From Nesterenkonia xinjiangensis (lineage in GTDB: Bacteria > Actinomycetota > Actinomycetes > Actinomycetales > Micrococcaceae): a DNA stretch of 64,000 nt. Below, piece after piece: positions 35,038-45,127 of the stretch. A program made the position numbers and the translations under genes. The stretch lies in contig NZ_JACCFY010000001.1 of assembly GCF_013410745.1 (NCBI RefSeq), positions 496,001-560,000 of the forward strand, in the 5' to 3' direction. The notes beneath the pieces are model-generated. The model searched no databases and had not been told where the DNA came from. It was given only the letters and a program-made list of their open reading frames with translations. Within the stretch, counting starts at the first letter, position 1. Each line of letters begins with the position of its first letter.

Positions 35038-36426
35038 TCAGTCAGATTCGAGCACGGAGGTGACCAGCGCGGCGATCCGCGAACGCTCGGACCGGGTCAG
35101 GGTCACGTGGCCGAACAGCGGGTTGCCCTTGAGGAGCTCGACGACGGCGGCGACCCCGTCATGGCGGCCCACCCGCAGGTTGTCACGCTGAGCGACATCG
35201 TGGGTGAGCACGATCTTGGAGTTCTGCCCCATGCGGCTCATCACGGTCAGCAGCACGTTCTTCTCCAGGGACTGGGCCTCGTCGACGATCACCCAGGCAT
35301 CGTGCAGGGACCGGCCACGGATATGGGTCAGCGGCAGCACCTCCAGCATTCCGCGGTGGGTGACCTCATCGAGCACATTCTCTGAGACCAGAGCCCCCAG
35401 GGTGTCGTAGACCGCCTGGCCCCAGGGGTTCATCTTCTCCGCCTCGGTGCCGGGCAGGTAGCCCAGCTCCTGGCCGCCCACCGCGTAGAGCGGACGGAAG
35501 ACGATGATCTTCTTGTGCTCGCCGCGCTCCAGCACCGCCTCCAGTCCGGCACACAGGGCCAGCGCGGACTTCCCCGTCCCCGCGCGACCGCCCATGGACA
35601 CGATCCCGACAGAGGGATCCATGAGCATGTCGATGGCCAGTCGCTGCTCGGCCGAGCGCCCGTGGAGCCCGAAGACCTCCTGATCACCCCGGACGACCTC
35701 CACATGCCGAGGAGTCGAGGAATCCGGCTGGGCTTCGCCCGCGGCCGTCTTGACCCTGCCCAGCCCGGAGCCGCTTCCCGAGGAGATGATCAGCCCGGTG
35801 TTGACGGGAAGCTCAGAGGCCTCCTCGAGGTCGATCCTCTCGCCCGCATAGAGCTCGGAGACCTGCTGCTCGGTGGCGGAGACCTCAGCCAATCCGGTCC
35901 ATCCGGAGTCCGTCACCCACTCGTTGCGGTACTCGTCGGCGTCCAGACCCATGGCTGACGCCTTCACCCTCATGGGCAGGTCCTTGGAGACCACGGTGAC
36001 ATCCCGACCTTCGTCGGCGAAGCTCTTCGCCACGGCGAGGATCCGCGAATCGTTGTCCGTGCCGCGGAACCCCTGCGGGAGCACATCCAGCGAGATGTGG
36101 TTGAGCTCCACGATCAGGTGGCCTCCCTCCTCATTGAGCGGGATGGGCCGGTTGAGCACACCATGGGTGACCCGCAGCTCGTCCAGCAGGCGCAGCGCGG
36201 AACGGGCGTAATACCCCAGCTCGGAGTCGTGACGCTTATTCTCCAGTTCGGAGATCACGACGACGGGGATGATCACCTCGTGCTCGGCGAACCTCAGGAT
36301 CGCCTTCGGATCCGAGATCAGGACCGAGGTGTCGAGCACATAGGACTTCTGCGCAACCTCACGCTCGACGGGGTCGTCGGTGCGCTCGGCGGCTGCAATC
36401 TGGTCGGGGGTGTTGACGGAGGCCAC
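35038..36426 (-). CDS. phoH2: PIN domain-PhoH ATPase fusion (PhoH2 type)
   Basis: A 462-residue protein joining an N-terminal PIN RNase domain ([40 protein letters not shown] with acidic residues) to a C-terminal PhoH ATPase (Walker [13 protein letters not shown]; Walker [14 protein letters not shown]). PhoH2 proteins are RNA helicase/RNases in the studied cases. The GTG at 36426 is supported by GGAG; the frame beyond it is not conserved-looking. A 283-base upstream gap contains two perfect palindromes. In M. tuberculosis the phoH2 gene is near the same neighbours (fumC, glpX). Confidence 0.93.
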   Translation of the reverse strand: MASVNTPDQIAAAERTDDPVEREVAQKSYVLDTSVLISDPKAILRFAEHEVIIPVVVISELENKRHDSELGYYARSALRLLDELRVTHGVLNRPIPLNEEGGHLIVELNHISLDVLPQGFRGTDNDSRILAVAKSFADEGRDVTVVSKDLPMRVKASAMGLDADEYRNEWVTDSGWTGLAEVSATEQQVSELYAGERIDLEEASELPVNTGLIISSGSGSGLGRVKTAAGEAQPDSSTPRHVEVVRGDQEVFGLHGRSAEQRLAIDMLMDPSVGIVSMGGRAGTGKSALALCAGLEAVLERGEHKKIIVFRPLYAVGGQELGYLPGTEAEKMNPWGQAVYDTLGALVSENVLDEVTHRGMLEVLPLTHIRGRSLHDAWVIVDEAQSLEKNVLLTVMSRMGQNSKIVLTHDVAQRDNLRVGRHDGVAAVVELLKGNPLFGHVTLTRSERSRIAALVTSVLESD

Positions 36427-36554
36427 GGTAACTCCAGTCCGGAAACGACAAGAGGCTCCGCCGTGCGGCCGGCTGCGCTCCTGGAGAGCGTGCACTGCCA
36501 CTTCGACGGAACCTCACGTGTTCCCGCATCGATAGTCGGACGATGTCTGCGGCT

Positions 36555-36572
36555 CGGCCCCTGCAGGGGCCG
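36555..36572. repeat. Perfect 18-bp palindrome upstream of phoH2
   Basis: CGGCCCCTGCAGGGGCCG is fully self-complementary and lies about 130 bases upstream of the phoH2 GTG, between it and the isoprenyl transferase gene. It could be a protein-binding site or a hairpin in the leader. Confidence 0.7.
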
Positions 36573-36615
36573 GACCGACCCTTGCTGCCATTCGGCATGT
36601 GTATGGGCCTCCCCG

Positions 36616-36629
36616 GTCAGGTACCTGAC
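36616..36629. repeat. Perfect 14-bp palindrome upstream of phoH2
   Basis: GTCAGGTACCTGAC is a perfect palindrome 44 bases from the one at 36555. It looks like a dimeric repressor site. Apart from these, the 36427-36709 gap shows no gene. Confidence 0.6.
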
Positions 36630-36709
36630 ACCTTCAGAGTAGAGCCCACCATGCCCTCTGACGCGGATGCGTGCGGAGTGTCACATGACGATTCGGTGAA
36701 CACCGGTGC

Positions 36710-37588
36710 TCATCCGCCGAACCTCCGCTGCCGCTGAGCGTAGTCGCGCAGGGCGCGGACGAAGTCCACCCGCCTGAAGTCCGGCCACAGCGCCTCGCAG
36801 AAGTAGAACTCCGAGTAGGCCGACTGCCACATCAGGAACCCGGAGAGGCGCTGCTCTCCTGAGGTGCGGATGATCAGGTCCGGGTCCGGCTGCCCGCGCG
36901 TGTACAGCCACTGGGAGATCGCGCCCGGCGTCAGTTCTTCGGCCACCTCCTCCAGGCCACGCCCCTGGGAGTCGGCCTCGCGCAGCAGCTCCTTGACCGC
37001 GTCGACGATCTCCTGCCGACCCCCGTAGCCGACCGCGACGTTGACGTGCACGGCCGGCGAGCGCTCGCGGCTGCGGCGCACGATCCGCCGGATGCTTCCG
37101 GTGCGGGTGGTGACGGTCTCGGCGTCGTCGTCGGCGGGCTCCGCGGCATCCTCGGCCTCGTCGGCCGCCGCGTTGCGCTCCCCCAGCTGGCGCAGACGAG
37201 CCGCCAGAGGCTCTGGAAGCAGCTCCAGGGCGCCCACCGGATGGACCCGAACCGGGCGCCCGCCCGGGCGGCTCTCGGCCAGCCGATCCAGCGTGTCACC
37301 GATGATCTCCATGAGCTGGTCCAGCTCCGCGGCGGAGCGGTTCATGTTGTCGGTGGAGAGCATGTAGAGGGTCACCGTGGGGATGCCCAGCTCCGCGCAC
37401 CAGTCGATGAACTCCACGATCTTGTGAGCGCCGGCCAGATGCCCGTCGGCGGTGGGGGTGCCAGCCAGCTTGGCCCAACGACGGTTGCCGTCGACGACGA
37501 CTCCGATGTGCTGCGGCATACGCTCTCTGGGCAGGGCGCGGCTCAGCCGCGACTCGTACATGCTGTAGGCCAGATCCATCAGCCCCAT
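36710..37588 (-). CDS. uppS: Isoprenyl transferase (cis-prenyltransferase, UppS/Z-FPP synthase type)
   Basis: A 292-residue cis-prenyltransferase that adds isopentenyl diphosphate units for polyprenyl carriers of wall synthesis. Motifs: HIGVVVDGNRRWAK (catalytic Asp), STDNMNRS, VAVGYGGRQEIV and DLIIRTSGEQRLSGF with WQSAYSEFYF. By context (hemolysin III, DUF255, mca, greA nearby) it matches M. tuberculosis Rv1086, a short-chain Z-farnesyl diphosphate synthase. Between about residues 150 and 190 there is an extra acidic-then-basic insert (DEAEDAAEPADDDAE, then RRIVRRSRERSP). The ATG at 37588 follows GGAAGGA. Confidence 0.93.
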   Translation of the reverse strand: MGLMDLAYSMYESRLSRALPRERMPQHIGVVVDGNRRWAKLAGTPTADGHLAGAHKIVEFIDWCAELGIPTVTLYMLSTDNMNRSAAELDQLMEIIGDTLDRLAESRPGGRPVRVHPVGALELLPEPLAARLRQLGERNAAADEAEDAAEPADDDAETVTTRTGSIRRIVRRSRERSPAVHVNVAVGYGGRQEIVDAVKELLREADSQGRGLEEVAEELTPGAISQWLYTRGQPDPDLIIRTSGEQRLSGFLMWQSAYSEFYFCEALWPDFRRVDFVRALRDYAQRQRRFGG

Positions 37589-37654
37589 GCGGCCTTCCTT
37601 CCTCAGCGCCCCGCCGTGCTCCCCCACCGTACCGCGCCGACACGGGTGGAATCG

Positions 37655-37660
37655 TTGACA
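37655..37660 (+). promoter_or_regulatory. Candidate -35 of the OmpA-lipoprotein operon
   Basis: A consensus TTGACA lies 64 bases upstream of the ATG at 37725. The matching -10 is poor (GACAGT at 17-bp spacing), so this is tentative. Confidence 0.35.
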
Positions 37661-37724
37661 CCCACCTGCGGGTTTGCGACAGTGAAGTCACCCACGATGG
37701 AGACCACGGAGGCAGCTCATCCCC

Positions 37725-39488
37725 ATGATCCAGCGGAGACCCCGCAGCCGAGCCGAAGCCGCGGTGGCCGCCCTGGCCGCCGCCGGCGTGCTGGTTCTGC
37801 TGGGCTGCGCTCCCGAAGCCCCGCCCGCAGCCCCGGAGGAGCCGCAGGAGTCCGACCCTTCGGAGGAGACTCCTGGCACGGAACCCGACCCCGAACCGGA
37901 GCCCGAGGAGGACCCCGGGGAAGATCCTGAGGGGACGGACGCCGTCGTCGTCGACCAGGCCGTGTGGAACTTCGACACCATGGAGGAGGTCGACCTCCGG
38001 GTGGAGGTCCATCCCTTCGTGCGGGTCTCGACCGAGGAGGGCGACTTCCTCAACGGGCTGATCACCTATCAGATCACCTCCGACTCCGGCGAATACCACC
38101 TGGACCGGCACGGAGTGCACCCCCACGAGGTGCGCCTGGTGGACACCGAGGCCCAGAGGATCACGCATCCTGCCTTCGCCACCGACGGCAGCGGCGAGGA
38201 GCACCTGGCCGATGTCGAGGACTCCACGGTGCATGCCGGCGACGACCCCGTGCGCTGGGCCGGGGTCCACGCCGATCCGGGCACCGAGAGCACCGCGGTG
38301 CTGCTCCCCTACCTGGGACTGATCGAGGACGTGGCCATCGTGGACGCGGAGGACGCCGACACCTCCGACTACCTGCCGGTGGAGGAGGCGCTGCCCGAAC
38401 TGGTGGAGATCCATGAGGCCACCTGGGACCTGCAGTCCCACCGCGAGCGCGCCGACGGAGACGTCCAGATCCGCCAGAGCGACGATGGAGCCACCCTCAC
38501 CCTGGACTCGGACATCCTCTTCGCCGTCGACGAGCACACCCTCACCGAGGAGGCCGAAGCCGCTCTGCAGGTGGCCTCCGACGAGCTGGAGGGCTTCGAG
38601 GGAGGTGAGCTCAGGATCGTCGGGCACACCGATGACGTGCGCTCCCTGGAGCACAACGAACAGCTCTCTGCGGATCGCGCCGAGGCCGTCCACCAACGCC
38701 TGGAGGAGCTGCTGGATGCGGAGGACCTCACCGTCACCACGGAGGGTCGTGCCTTCCACGAGCCGGTGGCCAGCAATGAGACCGAGCAGGGCCGGGCGAT
38801 GAACCGACGGGTGGAGCTGCACTACACACCGGCCGAGGCGTCGGATCCGCCTGACACCGAAGACGCCGGGGAGCTCGAGGACACCGGAGAGCTCGACCAG
38901 ACCGAGGACGACGATCTGCCGGCCACCTCCGGACCGGTCGGAAGGGCCGGGGAACCCCTGGAGATCACCGGAGAGCACGGCGGGGTCGTCGAGGTCAGCG
39001 TGGAAGAGGTCCACACCGCCGGGAATCTGCTGGTCGGCAGAATCCGGGTGGAGGTGCTGGAGACCGCCGACGACGGCGAGGAGCCCCTGCCGCTGTCCTG
39101 GGCGCTGGGATTCGGTGACCGGGGCATGCACGAGAGCCATGAGAACCCCTACAATCCGGGGAACCAGACCGACGCGCTGACCCTGCTGAACGCGCAGGAG
39201 CGGATCTTCCCGCTGGAGTTCGACGACACAGAGAGCTTCGAGGGTGCCGACGAGGAGGGATTCATCCGGGAACAGGGTGACCCCTGGCGCTCCGTGGCGG
39301 CCGACCGCGGCTTCGGCATGGACGCCGAGGCCGAGGTGGGAAGCTGGTCGGTGGCCACCGTCCTGTGGCCGCAGACCGGAACCGAGGAGGTCGTCGTCGA
39401 CGTCCCGGGGCAGAGTGAGCACGCCGAACGCCCGTGGTCCGAGCCGTGGCGTGTGGTGGACGTGCCCGTCGAGACGGAGAAACCGTAG
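37725..39488 (+). CDS. OmpA-domain lipoprotein
   Basis: A 587-residue exported lipoprotein. The signal ends in a lipobox (VLVLLGC, Cys at about 28), followed by a Pro/Glu-rich linker to about residue 70. An OmpA/MotB-like domain lies near 250-365: LDSDILFAVDEHTLTEEAE, RIVGHTDD, LSADRAEAVHQRL and NRRVEL, with the Asp/Arg pair that grips peptidoglycan. Long acidic domains without known motifs flank it on both sides. Such proteins probably tie the membrane to the wall in this monoderm. The next gene starts inside its stop (TAGTG), so a CPBP protease is translated with it. Confidence 0.85.
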   Translation: MIQRRPRSRAEAAVAALAAAGVLVLLGCAPEAPPAAPEEPQESDPSEETPGTEPDPEPEPEEDPGEDPEGTDAVVVDQAVWNFDTMEEVDLRVEVHPFVRVSTEEGDFLNGLITYQITSDSGEYHLDRHGVHPHEVRLVDTEAQRITHPAFATDGSGEEHLADVEDSTVHAGDDPVRWAGVHADPGTESTAVLLPYLGLIEDVAIVDAEDADTSDYLPVEEALPELVEIHEATWDLQSHRERADGDVQIRQSDDGATLTLDSDILFAVDEHTLTEEAEAALQVASDELEGFEGGELRIVGHTDDVRSLEHNEQLSADRAEAVHQRLEELLDAEDLTVTTEGRAFHEPVASNETEQGRAMNRRVELHYTPAEASDPPDTEDAGELEDTGELDQTEDDDLPATSGPVGRAGEPLEITGEHGGVVEVSVEEVHTAGNLLVGRIRVEVLETADDGEEPLPLSWALGFGDRGMHESHENPYNPGNQTDALTLLNAQERIFPLEFDDTESFEGADEEGFIREQGDPWRSVAADRGFGMDAEAEVGSWSVATVLWPQTGTEEVVVDVPGQSEHAERPWSEPWRVVDVPVETEKP

Positions 39489-40438
39489 TGCAGGAGACCC
39501 TCACACCGACTCGCCGGCGCCTCGCCCTGCCGATCTTCATCGCCTGTGCCTACGGCCTCGCATGGCTGGTGGCCCTTCCGCTGTGGCTGGGTGACGGCCT
39601 GAACTCACCGTGGTTCATGGTCGTCACCATCGCGATGATGTTCACCCCCGCCGTCGCCGCGCTCGTCGCCGTATTGGTGGAGAGGCCGCAGAAGAAGGCC
39701 CGGGCACTCGGGTTGGTCCCGCTGCAGCCGGTCGGCAGGCTCCTGCGCCACCTGGCGCTGGGACTCGTGGTGCCGATCGTCGTATGCCTCGCCGCGCTGC
39801 CGATCGGCCACCTCGCCGGCGTCTTCCCTGCGGACTTCACCGGTCTCAGCGGCTTCCAACAGATCACCGAGCAGCAGCTGGCCCAGGCCGGCGTCGACGA
39901 GCTGCCCCTGCCGATCGAGACGCTCGCCGCCCTCCAGATCATCAACGTGCTCGTCGCGGCGCTGGTCATCAATCTGCTGCCTGCACTGGGAGAGGAGATC
40001 GGGTGGCGCGGATGGATGCTGCCCAAGCTCCTGCGCTTCGGCCCCTGGGGCGCCATCGGGATCTCCGGGATCATCTGGGGCCTGTGGCATGCCCCGCTGA
40101 TCCTGCTGGGCTACAACTACCCCGGCACCCCGGGGTGGCTCGCTCTGATCGCGATGGTCGCCCTGTGCACGATCATGGGCGGCGTCTTCGGCTGGCTGCG
40201 CCTGCGCAGCGGCTCAGTGTGGCCGGCGGCGCTGGCGCACAGCACCTTCAACGCAGCGGCCACCACATACCTCCTCTTCATCGCCGCCGACGCCACCTTC
40301 GACCCCCTGCAGGCCACCATCACCGGATGGACCGGGTGGATCCTGCCGGCCGTCGTCGTGCTGCTGGTCGTCCTGACCGGCAGGTTCTCCCCCGTGAGCC
40401 AGGAAACTGCAGGAGATCTGCCGCGCGACGACCAGTGA
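39488..40438 (+). CDS. CPBP family intramembrane metalloprotease (Abi domain)
   Basis: A 316-residue, eight-helix protein of the CPBP/Rce1-like family. Motif 1 is GEEIGWRGWMLP (Glu-Glu and Arg), motif 2 is GLWHAPL and motif 3 is HSTFNAA. These residues form the metal site of type II CAAX-prenyl protease relatives; bacterial members act in peptide maturation, immunity to bacteriocins or unknown roles. The GTG at 39488 overlaps the stop of the OmpA lipoprotein, so the two are coupled. Confidence 0.9.
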   Translation: MQETLTPTRRRLALPIFIACAYGLAWLVALPLWLGDGLNSPWFMVVTIAMMFTPAVAALVAVLVERPQKKARALGLVPLQPVGRLLRHLALGLVVPIVVCLAALPIGHLAGVFPADFTGLSGFQQITEQQLAQAGVDELPLPIETLAALQIINVLVAALVINLLPALGEEIGWRGWMLPKLLRFGPWGAIGISGIIWGLWHAPLILLGYNYPGTPGWLALIAMVALCTIMGGVFGWLRLRSGSVWPAALAHSTFNAAATTYLLFIAADATFDPLQATITGWTGWILPAVVVLLVVLTGRFSPVSQETAGDLPRDDQ

Positions 40439-40479
40439 GCCGTGCGACACAAAGTTACCCGCAGGTTACTTGTGGCCTT

Positions 40480-40485
40480 TAGACT
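40480..40485 (+). promoter_or_regulatory. Candidate -10 of the hemolysin III gene, with upstream GTTAC repeats
   Basis: TAGACT ends 6 bases before the ATG at 40492, fitting a leaderless mRNA. Just upstream, GTTACC and GTTACT occur 11 bases apart, one helical turn, as a possible activator or repressor site. Confidence 0.4.
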
Positions 40486-40491
40486 GGGCCT

Positions 40492-41193
40492 ATGGCACAG
40501 AAGTCCGCCGTGGGCACCTCCCGTCCCACCGTCGCACCCGCCGACCGGCTCTTCGACTCAGACCTCGCGCTGAAGCCGCGGATGCGCGGCTGGCTCCACG
40601 CCGGAATGGTCCCCCTGGCTCTTGCGGCCGGCATCGTGCTCATCGCCGTGGCCCCCACGAGCACACTGCGCGTCGCCTCGGCGGTCTACGCCCTCACCGG
40701 GCTGCTGCTCTTCGCGGTCAGCGCCACCTACCACCTGGGCCGCTGGTCACCGCGGACCAAGCTGCTGCTCAAACGGCTGGACCACACCAACATCATGCTC
40801 ATCATCGCCGGGACCTACACCCCACTGACCCTGGCGCTGCTGCCCGAGCCCAAGGACCTCATCCTGCTGGTCGGCGTCTGGGTCGGTGCGCTGGGCGGGG
40901 TGGCGTTCCGGATCTTCTGGACCTCCGCCCCGCGCTGGCTCTACACCCCCGTCTACGTGATCCTCGGACTGGCCGCAGTCGTATTCATCGGAGACTTCTT
41001 CGCCGCGGATCTGGCAGCGGCGATCCTCATCTGCGTCGGCGGCGCCGCCTACATCACCGGAGCCGTGATCTACGGACTCAAGCGACCCAACATCTCCGCG
41101 CAGTGGTTCGGCTTCCACGAGCTCTTCCACGCCTGCACGCTGATCGGGTTCATCTGCCACTACATCGCGATCATGCTGGCCCTGCTGGGCTGA
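40492..41193 (+). CDS. Hemolysin III (TrhA/PAQR) family membrane protein
   Basis: A 233-residue, seven-helix protein. Conserved PAQR features are present: [10 protein letters not shown] (His), a glycine-rich [26 protein letters not shown] and a closing [19 protein letters not shown] with paired His residues. These bind metal in the family. Bacterial members affect membrane homeostasis; direct hemolysis is not generally shown. It is convergent with the DUF255 gene and overlaps its end by 23 bases. Confidence 0.93.
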   Translation: MAQKSAVGTSRPTVAPADRLFDSDLALKPRMRGWLHAGMVPLALAAGIVLIAVAPTSTLRVASAVYALTGLLLFAVSATYHLGRWSPRTKLLLKRLDHTNIMLIIAGTYTPLTLALLPEPKDLILLVGVWVGALGGVAFRIFWTSAPRWLYTPVYVILGLAAVVFIGDFFAADLAAAILICVGGAAYITGAVIYGLKRPNISAQWFGFHELFHACTLIGFICHYIAIMLALLG

Positions 41194-43339
41194 CCTGCTC
41201 CAGCGCCTCCTCCACCGAGGCCACCGGGGGCAGACAGACCATCGCCCCCGGGGCGTTCAGGCACAGACTCAGCTGCAGCTCCACCGAACCTGCCGGGGCG
41301 GAGCCCGCAGAACCTTCCACGCTCTCCCCCGCACCCGGCTCGACCGGGATCCCCACCAGCGCGGCGGCCCGGCGCACCTGACGCGCCTGCTCGACGTCGG
41401 CGGAGACCAGCCGCAGCGCCGGGGAACGACGCGCGGCCCGACGAGCCACCAGCAGGCTCGCCCCGGCCACACTGGGCGCCTTCGACGTCACCAAGGGCAG
41501 ATGATGCAGCAGATCCGTGGCACGGAGCCGATGATGGTCCCCCAGCGCCTCTGCCAGCTGCAGAGCGACCGCCAGCGAGGCGACCGGACTCGGCTCCGGG
41601 CCGTCCAGCGCACCCGCCAGACTGGGGCCGTCCTGCGCCGCAGTGAGCAGGCCGTCGTCGTCGAGGCTCTCCAGCACCTCCCAGCCGTGCTCGCCGTGGC
41701 GGGTGAACGCCTCCAGCGTGGCCGCGAGGACGGCGACCCCGCGCTCCAGCCAGAGGCGGGCCCCGGTGGCCGAGCTGAGGGTGAAGCAGGCCGAGGCCAG
41801 CTCCGCATGATCGGCCAGGGTGCCGGGCCGGCCCGCCGTCCGCCCGTGATGGGAGACCCGTGCCACGCCCGTGACCCGACCATTCTGCTCCTGGGCCACG
41901 TGGATGCCCCAGAGGGTTTCGGCGATCTGCTCGGCCAGCTCCACCGGGGCGTCCTCGCCCCAGAGCATGCCCGCCTCGGCCAGTGAGCGGATCGCCGTGG
42001 CGTTCCAGGCGGCCACGACCTTCTCGTCCCGGCCGGGCTGGGGACGCTGGTCACGACGGCTCAGCAGCTCCTCGGCGATGCTCTCCCAGATCTGCTGGTC
42101 CGCTGCGGAGAGCGGCACCGAGAAGTGCAGCGTGCGACCGGTGGTGAGGTCCACGTGGCCGCCCTCCGGCGGGGCGCCGCGGCTCAGTGTGGCCAGCCGC
42201 CGAGCCTGCTCCATGCTGTGCCCCGCCGCCCGGGCGGCGTCGACGATCTCCACGTCGCTGAACAGGTAGGTGCCGCCCTCGACGTGCTGGCCCTGATCGT
42301 CCACCGTGTCCGCATCGAGGGAGGCCGCCAGCAGCCCTTCCGGGGTGAGCATGCGGCCGGTGAGCCAGCCGATGGTGGCCCGCGCGCGCCGTCCGGCCCG
42401 GTCCTGCTGCGCCGCGGTGGCAGCCGGATGCACACTCAGCCGCGCGCAGTGCCCCAGCAGCTGAGCGTTGTCGGCGAGCATCTTCTCGAAGTGCGGAACC
42501 ATCCAGGCACGGTCCGTGGCGTAGCGGGCGAAGCCGCCGTCGAGCTGGTCGAAAAGCGCCGAACGGCCCATCGCCTCGAGGGTGCGGACCGCGAGCCCGC
42601 CGGCCACGTCCGCTGGCTCTCCGCCGGCTCGCTGCTGCCAGCAGGACTCCTCCAGCAGGAACGCGAGCAGCGGAGAGGGCGGGAACTTCGGGGCAGCCCC
42701 GAACCCGCCATGGACGGTGTCCTCCTCGGGGGCGAGCACTCCCAGCGCCGTCTCCACCCACTCCTGGGTCTGTGCCCAGGCCTCAGAGCCTGGGCCGGTG
42801 TCCTCGGCCGGGAAGAGTGCCAGCTGCGCCTGCTGTCGGCGCTGGACGCCCAGCGCGCGAGCGATCTTCTCCGCGGACTCCTCGACCTCCTCGCGGCGCT
42901 GCGTCCAGGCGGTGTGGACGGCGTCGAGCACCTCGGTGAAGGCCGGGATCCGCCCGTGGCGCGCCGGCGGGAAATAGGTGCCCGCGTGGAAGGCGCGTCC
43001 GTCAGGCAGAACGAAGACGCTCATCGGCCAGCCGCCCTGCCCGGTGAGGGTCTGAGTGGCGGCCATGTAGGCGTCGTCGACGTCGGGGTGCTCCTCCCGA
43101 TCCACCTTGATCGCCACGAAGCGGGAGTTCAGCGCCTCCGCGGTGCCTCCGTCCGCGAAGGACTCGGCCGCCATCACATGACACCAGTGGCAGGCGGAGT
43201 AGCCGATGGAGATGAAGACCGGCACATCCCGTCGGCGAGCCTCCTCGAAGGCCTCCGGGCCCCACGGATGCCAGTCCACGGGGTTCTCGGCGTGCTGCCG
43301 TAGGTACAGCGAGGAGCTCTCAGCCAGACGATGTCCCAT
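41171..43339 (-). CDS. DUF255 thioredoxin-fold protein (YyaL/SPATA20 type)
   Basis: A 723-residue cytosolic protein. An N-terminal thioredoxin-like domain holds [19 protein letters not shown], then [16 protein letters not shown] with a C-x-x-C pair, and [18 protein letters not shown]. The rest is an (alpha/alpha)6 barrel-like region ([40 protein letters not shown]). The family is widespread, with roles in redox or sugar chemistry suggested but not proven. The start ATG at 43339 matches the family N-terminus [10 protein letters not shown]. Its counterpart in M. tuberculosis is Rv1084, next to hemolysin III. Confidence 0.92.
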   Translation of the reverse strand: MGHRLAESSSLYLRQHAENPVDWHPWGPEAFEEARRRDVPVFISIGYSACHWCHVMAAESFADGGTAEALNSRFVAIKVDREEHPDVDDAYMAATQTLTGQGGWPMSVFVLPDGRAFHAGTYFPPARHGRIPAFTEVLDAVHTAWTQRREEVEESAEKIARALGVQRRQQAQLALFPAEDTGPGSEAWAQTQEWVETALGVLAPEEDTVHGGFGAAPKFPPSPLLAFLLEESCWQQRAGGEPADVAGGLAVRTLEAMGRSALFDQLDGGFARYATDRAWMVPHFEKMLADNAQLLGHCARLSVHPAATAAQQDRAGRRARATIGWLTGRMLTPEGLLAASLDADTVDDQGQHVEGGTYLFSDVEIVDAARAAGHSMEQARRLATLSRGAPPEGGHVDLTTGRTLHFSVPLSAADQQIWESIAEELLSRRDQRPQPGRDEKVVAAWNATAIRSLAEAGMLWGEDAPVELAEQIAETLWGIHVAQEQNGRVTGVARVSHHGRTAGRPGTLADHAELASACFTLSSATGARLWLERGVAVLAATLEAFTRHGEHGWEVLESLDDDGLLTAAQDGPSLAGALDGPEPSPVASLAVALQLAEALGDHHRLRATDLLHHLPLVTSKAPSVAGASLLVARRAARRSPALRLVSADVEQARQVRRAAALVGIPVEPGAGESVEGSAGSAPAGSVELQLSLCLNAPGAMVCLPPVASVEEALEQVSPAGPA

Positions 43340-43515
43340 CACGTCAGTGTCCCGCACCGTCGACGACGGCGTCGATGGCCTACGCCACACCGTCGTCACC
43401 TGAGGACATACGCGGAATAGTGCGGACAGGACCCCCGTTCCTCCTCTCGTGCCGCGCCGAGCCCCGGCCGCGGAAGACCACGAACACCCCTGAAGACCCT
43501 GAACGGAGCTCACCC

Positions 43516-44964
43516 ATGTCCACCACAGCGGACACCGCCGAGACGACGCCGACCAGGCGCCTGCCCGCCTGGATGACGTCCTTCGGCAACCAGATCCTCG
43601 CCGCACTCGTGCTGGGCCTCGGCGTCGGATTCCTCGCCCGCGGCATGGGCGGGACCGAGGAGGATCCCAACTGGCTGACCGCCACCGTCACCGAGGTCGG
43701 CGGGGTCTACGTATCCCTGCTGACCGCCGCCGTCGTGCCCCTGGTGTTCACCGCGGTGGTCACCTCCATCGCCCAGCTGCGCCAGGTCACCAACGCCGCC
43801 CGGCTGGCCGGCCAGACCCTGCTGTGGTTCGCCATCACCGCGTTCATCTCAGTGCTGATCGGCATCGCCATCGGGGTCATCGGGCAGCCCGGCCAGCACA
43901 CCGACGTCACCGCAGAGTCCGCCGCGGAGCCCGGAAGCCAGGGCTCCTGGATCGGATTCCTCGAATCCATCGTGCCGGCGAACTTCATGGGGCTGACCGC
44001 AGACTCCTCGATGGGCGAGGACGGCGCCCTCACCACCGATCTGACGTTCAACGTGCTGCAGGTGCTGGTCATCTCCATCGCCATCGGCATCGCCGCGATG
44101 CTGATCGGCAAGAAGGCCGAGCCGTTCCTGAACCTCACCTCCTCGGTGCTGGCCATCATCCAGAAGGTCCTGTGGTGGATCATCCGGCTGGCTCCGATCG
44201 GCACCCTGGCGCTGATCGCCCGCGCGGTGGCCACCTACGGCTGGGACGCACTGTCCTCGCTGGGGGTCTTCGTGCTGTGCATGTATGTGGGCCTGGCGAT
44301 CGTGTTCTTCCTGGTCTACCCGCTGCTGGTCCGCGCCAACGGGCTCTCCGCCAAGCAGTACTTCACCGGCGTGTGGCCGGCCGTGCAGCTGGGCTTCGTC
44401 TCCCGCTCCTCGGTGGGCACCATGCCGCTGACCCAGCGGGTCACCGAACGGAGCCTGGGCGTGCCCCGCTCCTACGCCTCCTTCGCCGTGCCGCTGGGGG
44501 CGGTGACGAAGATGGACGGCTGCGCGGCGCTCTACCCGGCGATCGCGGCGCTGTTCGTGGCCCAGTTCTTCGGCCTGGACCTGACCATCACCCAGTACGT
44601 GCTGATCGTGTTCGTCTCCGTCATCGGCTCCGCCGCCACGGCCGGCACCACCGGTGCGACCGTCATGCTCACCCTGACGTTGTCCACCCTGGGGCTGCCC
44701 CTCGAAGGCGTGGGGCTGCTGCTGGCGGTCGAGCCGATCGTCGACATGGGCCGCACCGCGCTCAACGTGGCCGGGCAGGCTCTGGTTCCCACCATCGTCG
44801 CCAAGCGTGAAGGCCTGATCGACATGGAGCTCTACTCCGCGCGCCGCACCGGGGTGCCCTTCGACGACGACACCGAGGATGAGGAAGCCGACGACACCAC
44901 GGATCTCCCCTCGTCCGACGGGGACACCGACGTTGGCCCGGAGGCGCGCCAGTCGGCTCGCTGA
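43516..44964 (+). CDS. Dicarboxylate/amino acid:cation symporter (DAACS family)
   Basis: A 482-residue transporter bringing in dicarboxylates or glutamate with protons or sodium. Hallmarks are [11 protein letters not shown] (the Ser-rich hairpin HP1), [14 protein letters not shown] in place of the usual N-M-D-G-T-A, and [12 protein letters not shown] (TM8 with the substrate-binding Asp/Arg/Asn). About eight membrane segments are followed by an acidic tail ([14 protein letters not shown]). The ATG at 43516 has GGAG upstream. It stands alone between divergent DUF255 and a palindromic repeat. Confidence 0.92.
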   Translation: MSTTADTAETTPTRRLPAWMTSFGNQILAALVLGLGVGFLARGMGGTEEDPNWLTATVTEVGGVYVSLLTAAVVPLVFTAVVTSIAQLRQVTNAARLAGQTLLWFAITAFISVLIGIAIGVIGQPGQHTDVTAESAAEPGSQGSWIGFLESIVPANFMGLTADSSMGEDGALTTDLTFNVLQVLVISIAIGIAAMLIGKKAEPFLNLTSSVLAIIQKVLWWIIRLAPIGTLALIARAVATYGWDALSSLGVFVLCMYVGLAIVFFLVYPLLVRANGLSAKQYFTGVWPAVQLGFVSRSSVGTMPLTQRVTERSLGVPRSYASFAVPLGAVTKMDGCAALYPAIAALFVAQFFGLDLTITQYVLIVFVSVIGSAATAGTTGATVMLTLTLSTLGLPLEGVGLLLAVEPIVDMGRTALNVAGQALVPTIVAKREGLIDMELYSARRTGVPFDDDTEDEEADDTTDLPSSDGDTDVGPEARQSAR

Positions 44965-44995
44965 GGCAGCACCCGCGCCTCCTTCGCTTCCCCTC

Positions 44996-45069
44996 CGTCG
45001 AGTGGGGGATTCACCCGCAGCTCACTCGCCGATCCGGCAGTGAGCCGCCGGTGAATCCCCCACTCGACG
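44996..45069. repeat. Palindromic hairpin element A, downstream of the DUF559 gene
   Basis: Perfect 20-bp arms (CGTCGAGTGGGGGATTCACC and its complement at 45050-45069) enclose an inner stem CTCACT/AGTGAG at 45021-45026 and 45039-45044. The centre is a further small palindrome near GCCGATCCGGC. The whole can fold into a long cruciform. Its outer GTCGAGTGGGGGAT is shared with the element at 46154-46230. Confidence 0.9.
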
Positions 45070-45127
45070 TGACGGGGCCCGGGCCCGCCGCATCCGCCGC
45101 GCGCCAGGTCCCTGACAGCTCGCGGAC

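Noticed and set aside
37296-39422. 708-codon minus-strand frame opposite the OmpA lipoprotein
   Set aside because: Shadow frame; His/Val/Gly-rich with no domain, while the plus frame has a lipobox and an OmpA core.
37725-39488. OmpA domain as a sign of a Gram-negative source
   Set aside because: All neighbours are actinobacterial (mca, Z-isoprenyl transferase, DUF255) and the signal is a Gram-positive-compatible lipobox; base composition is uniform.
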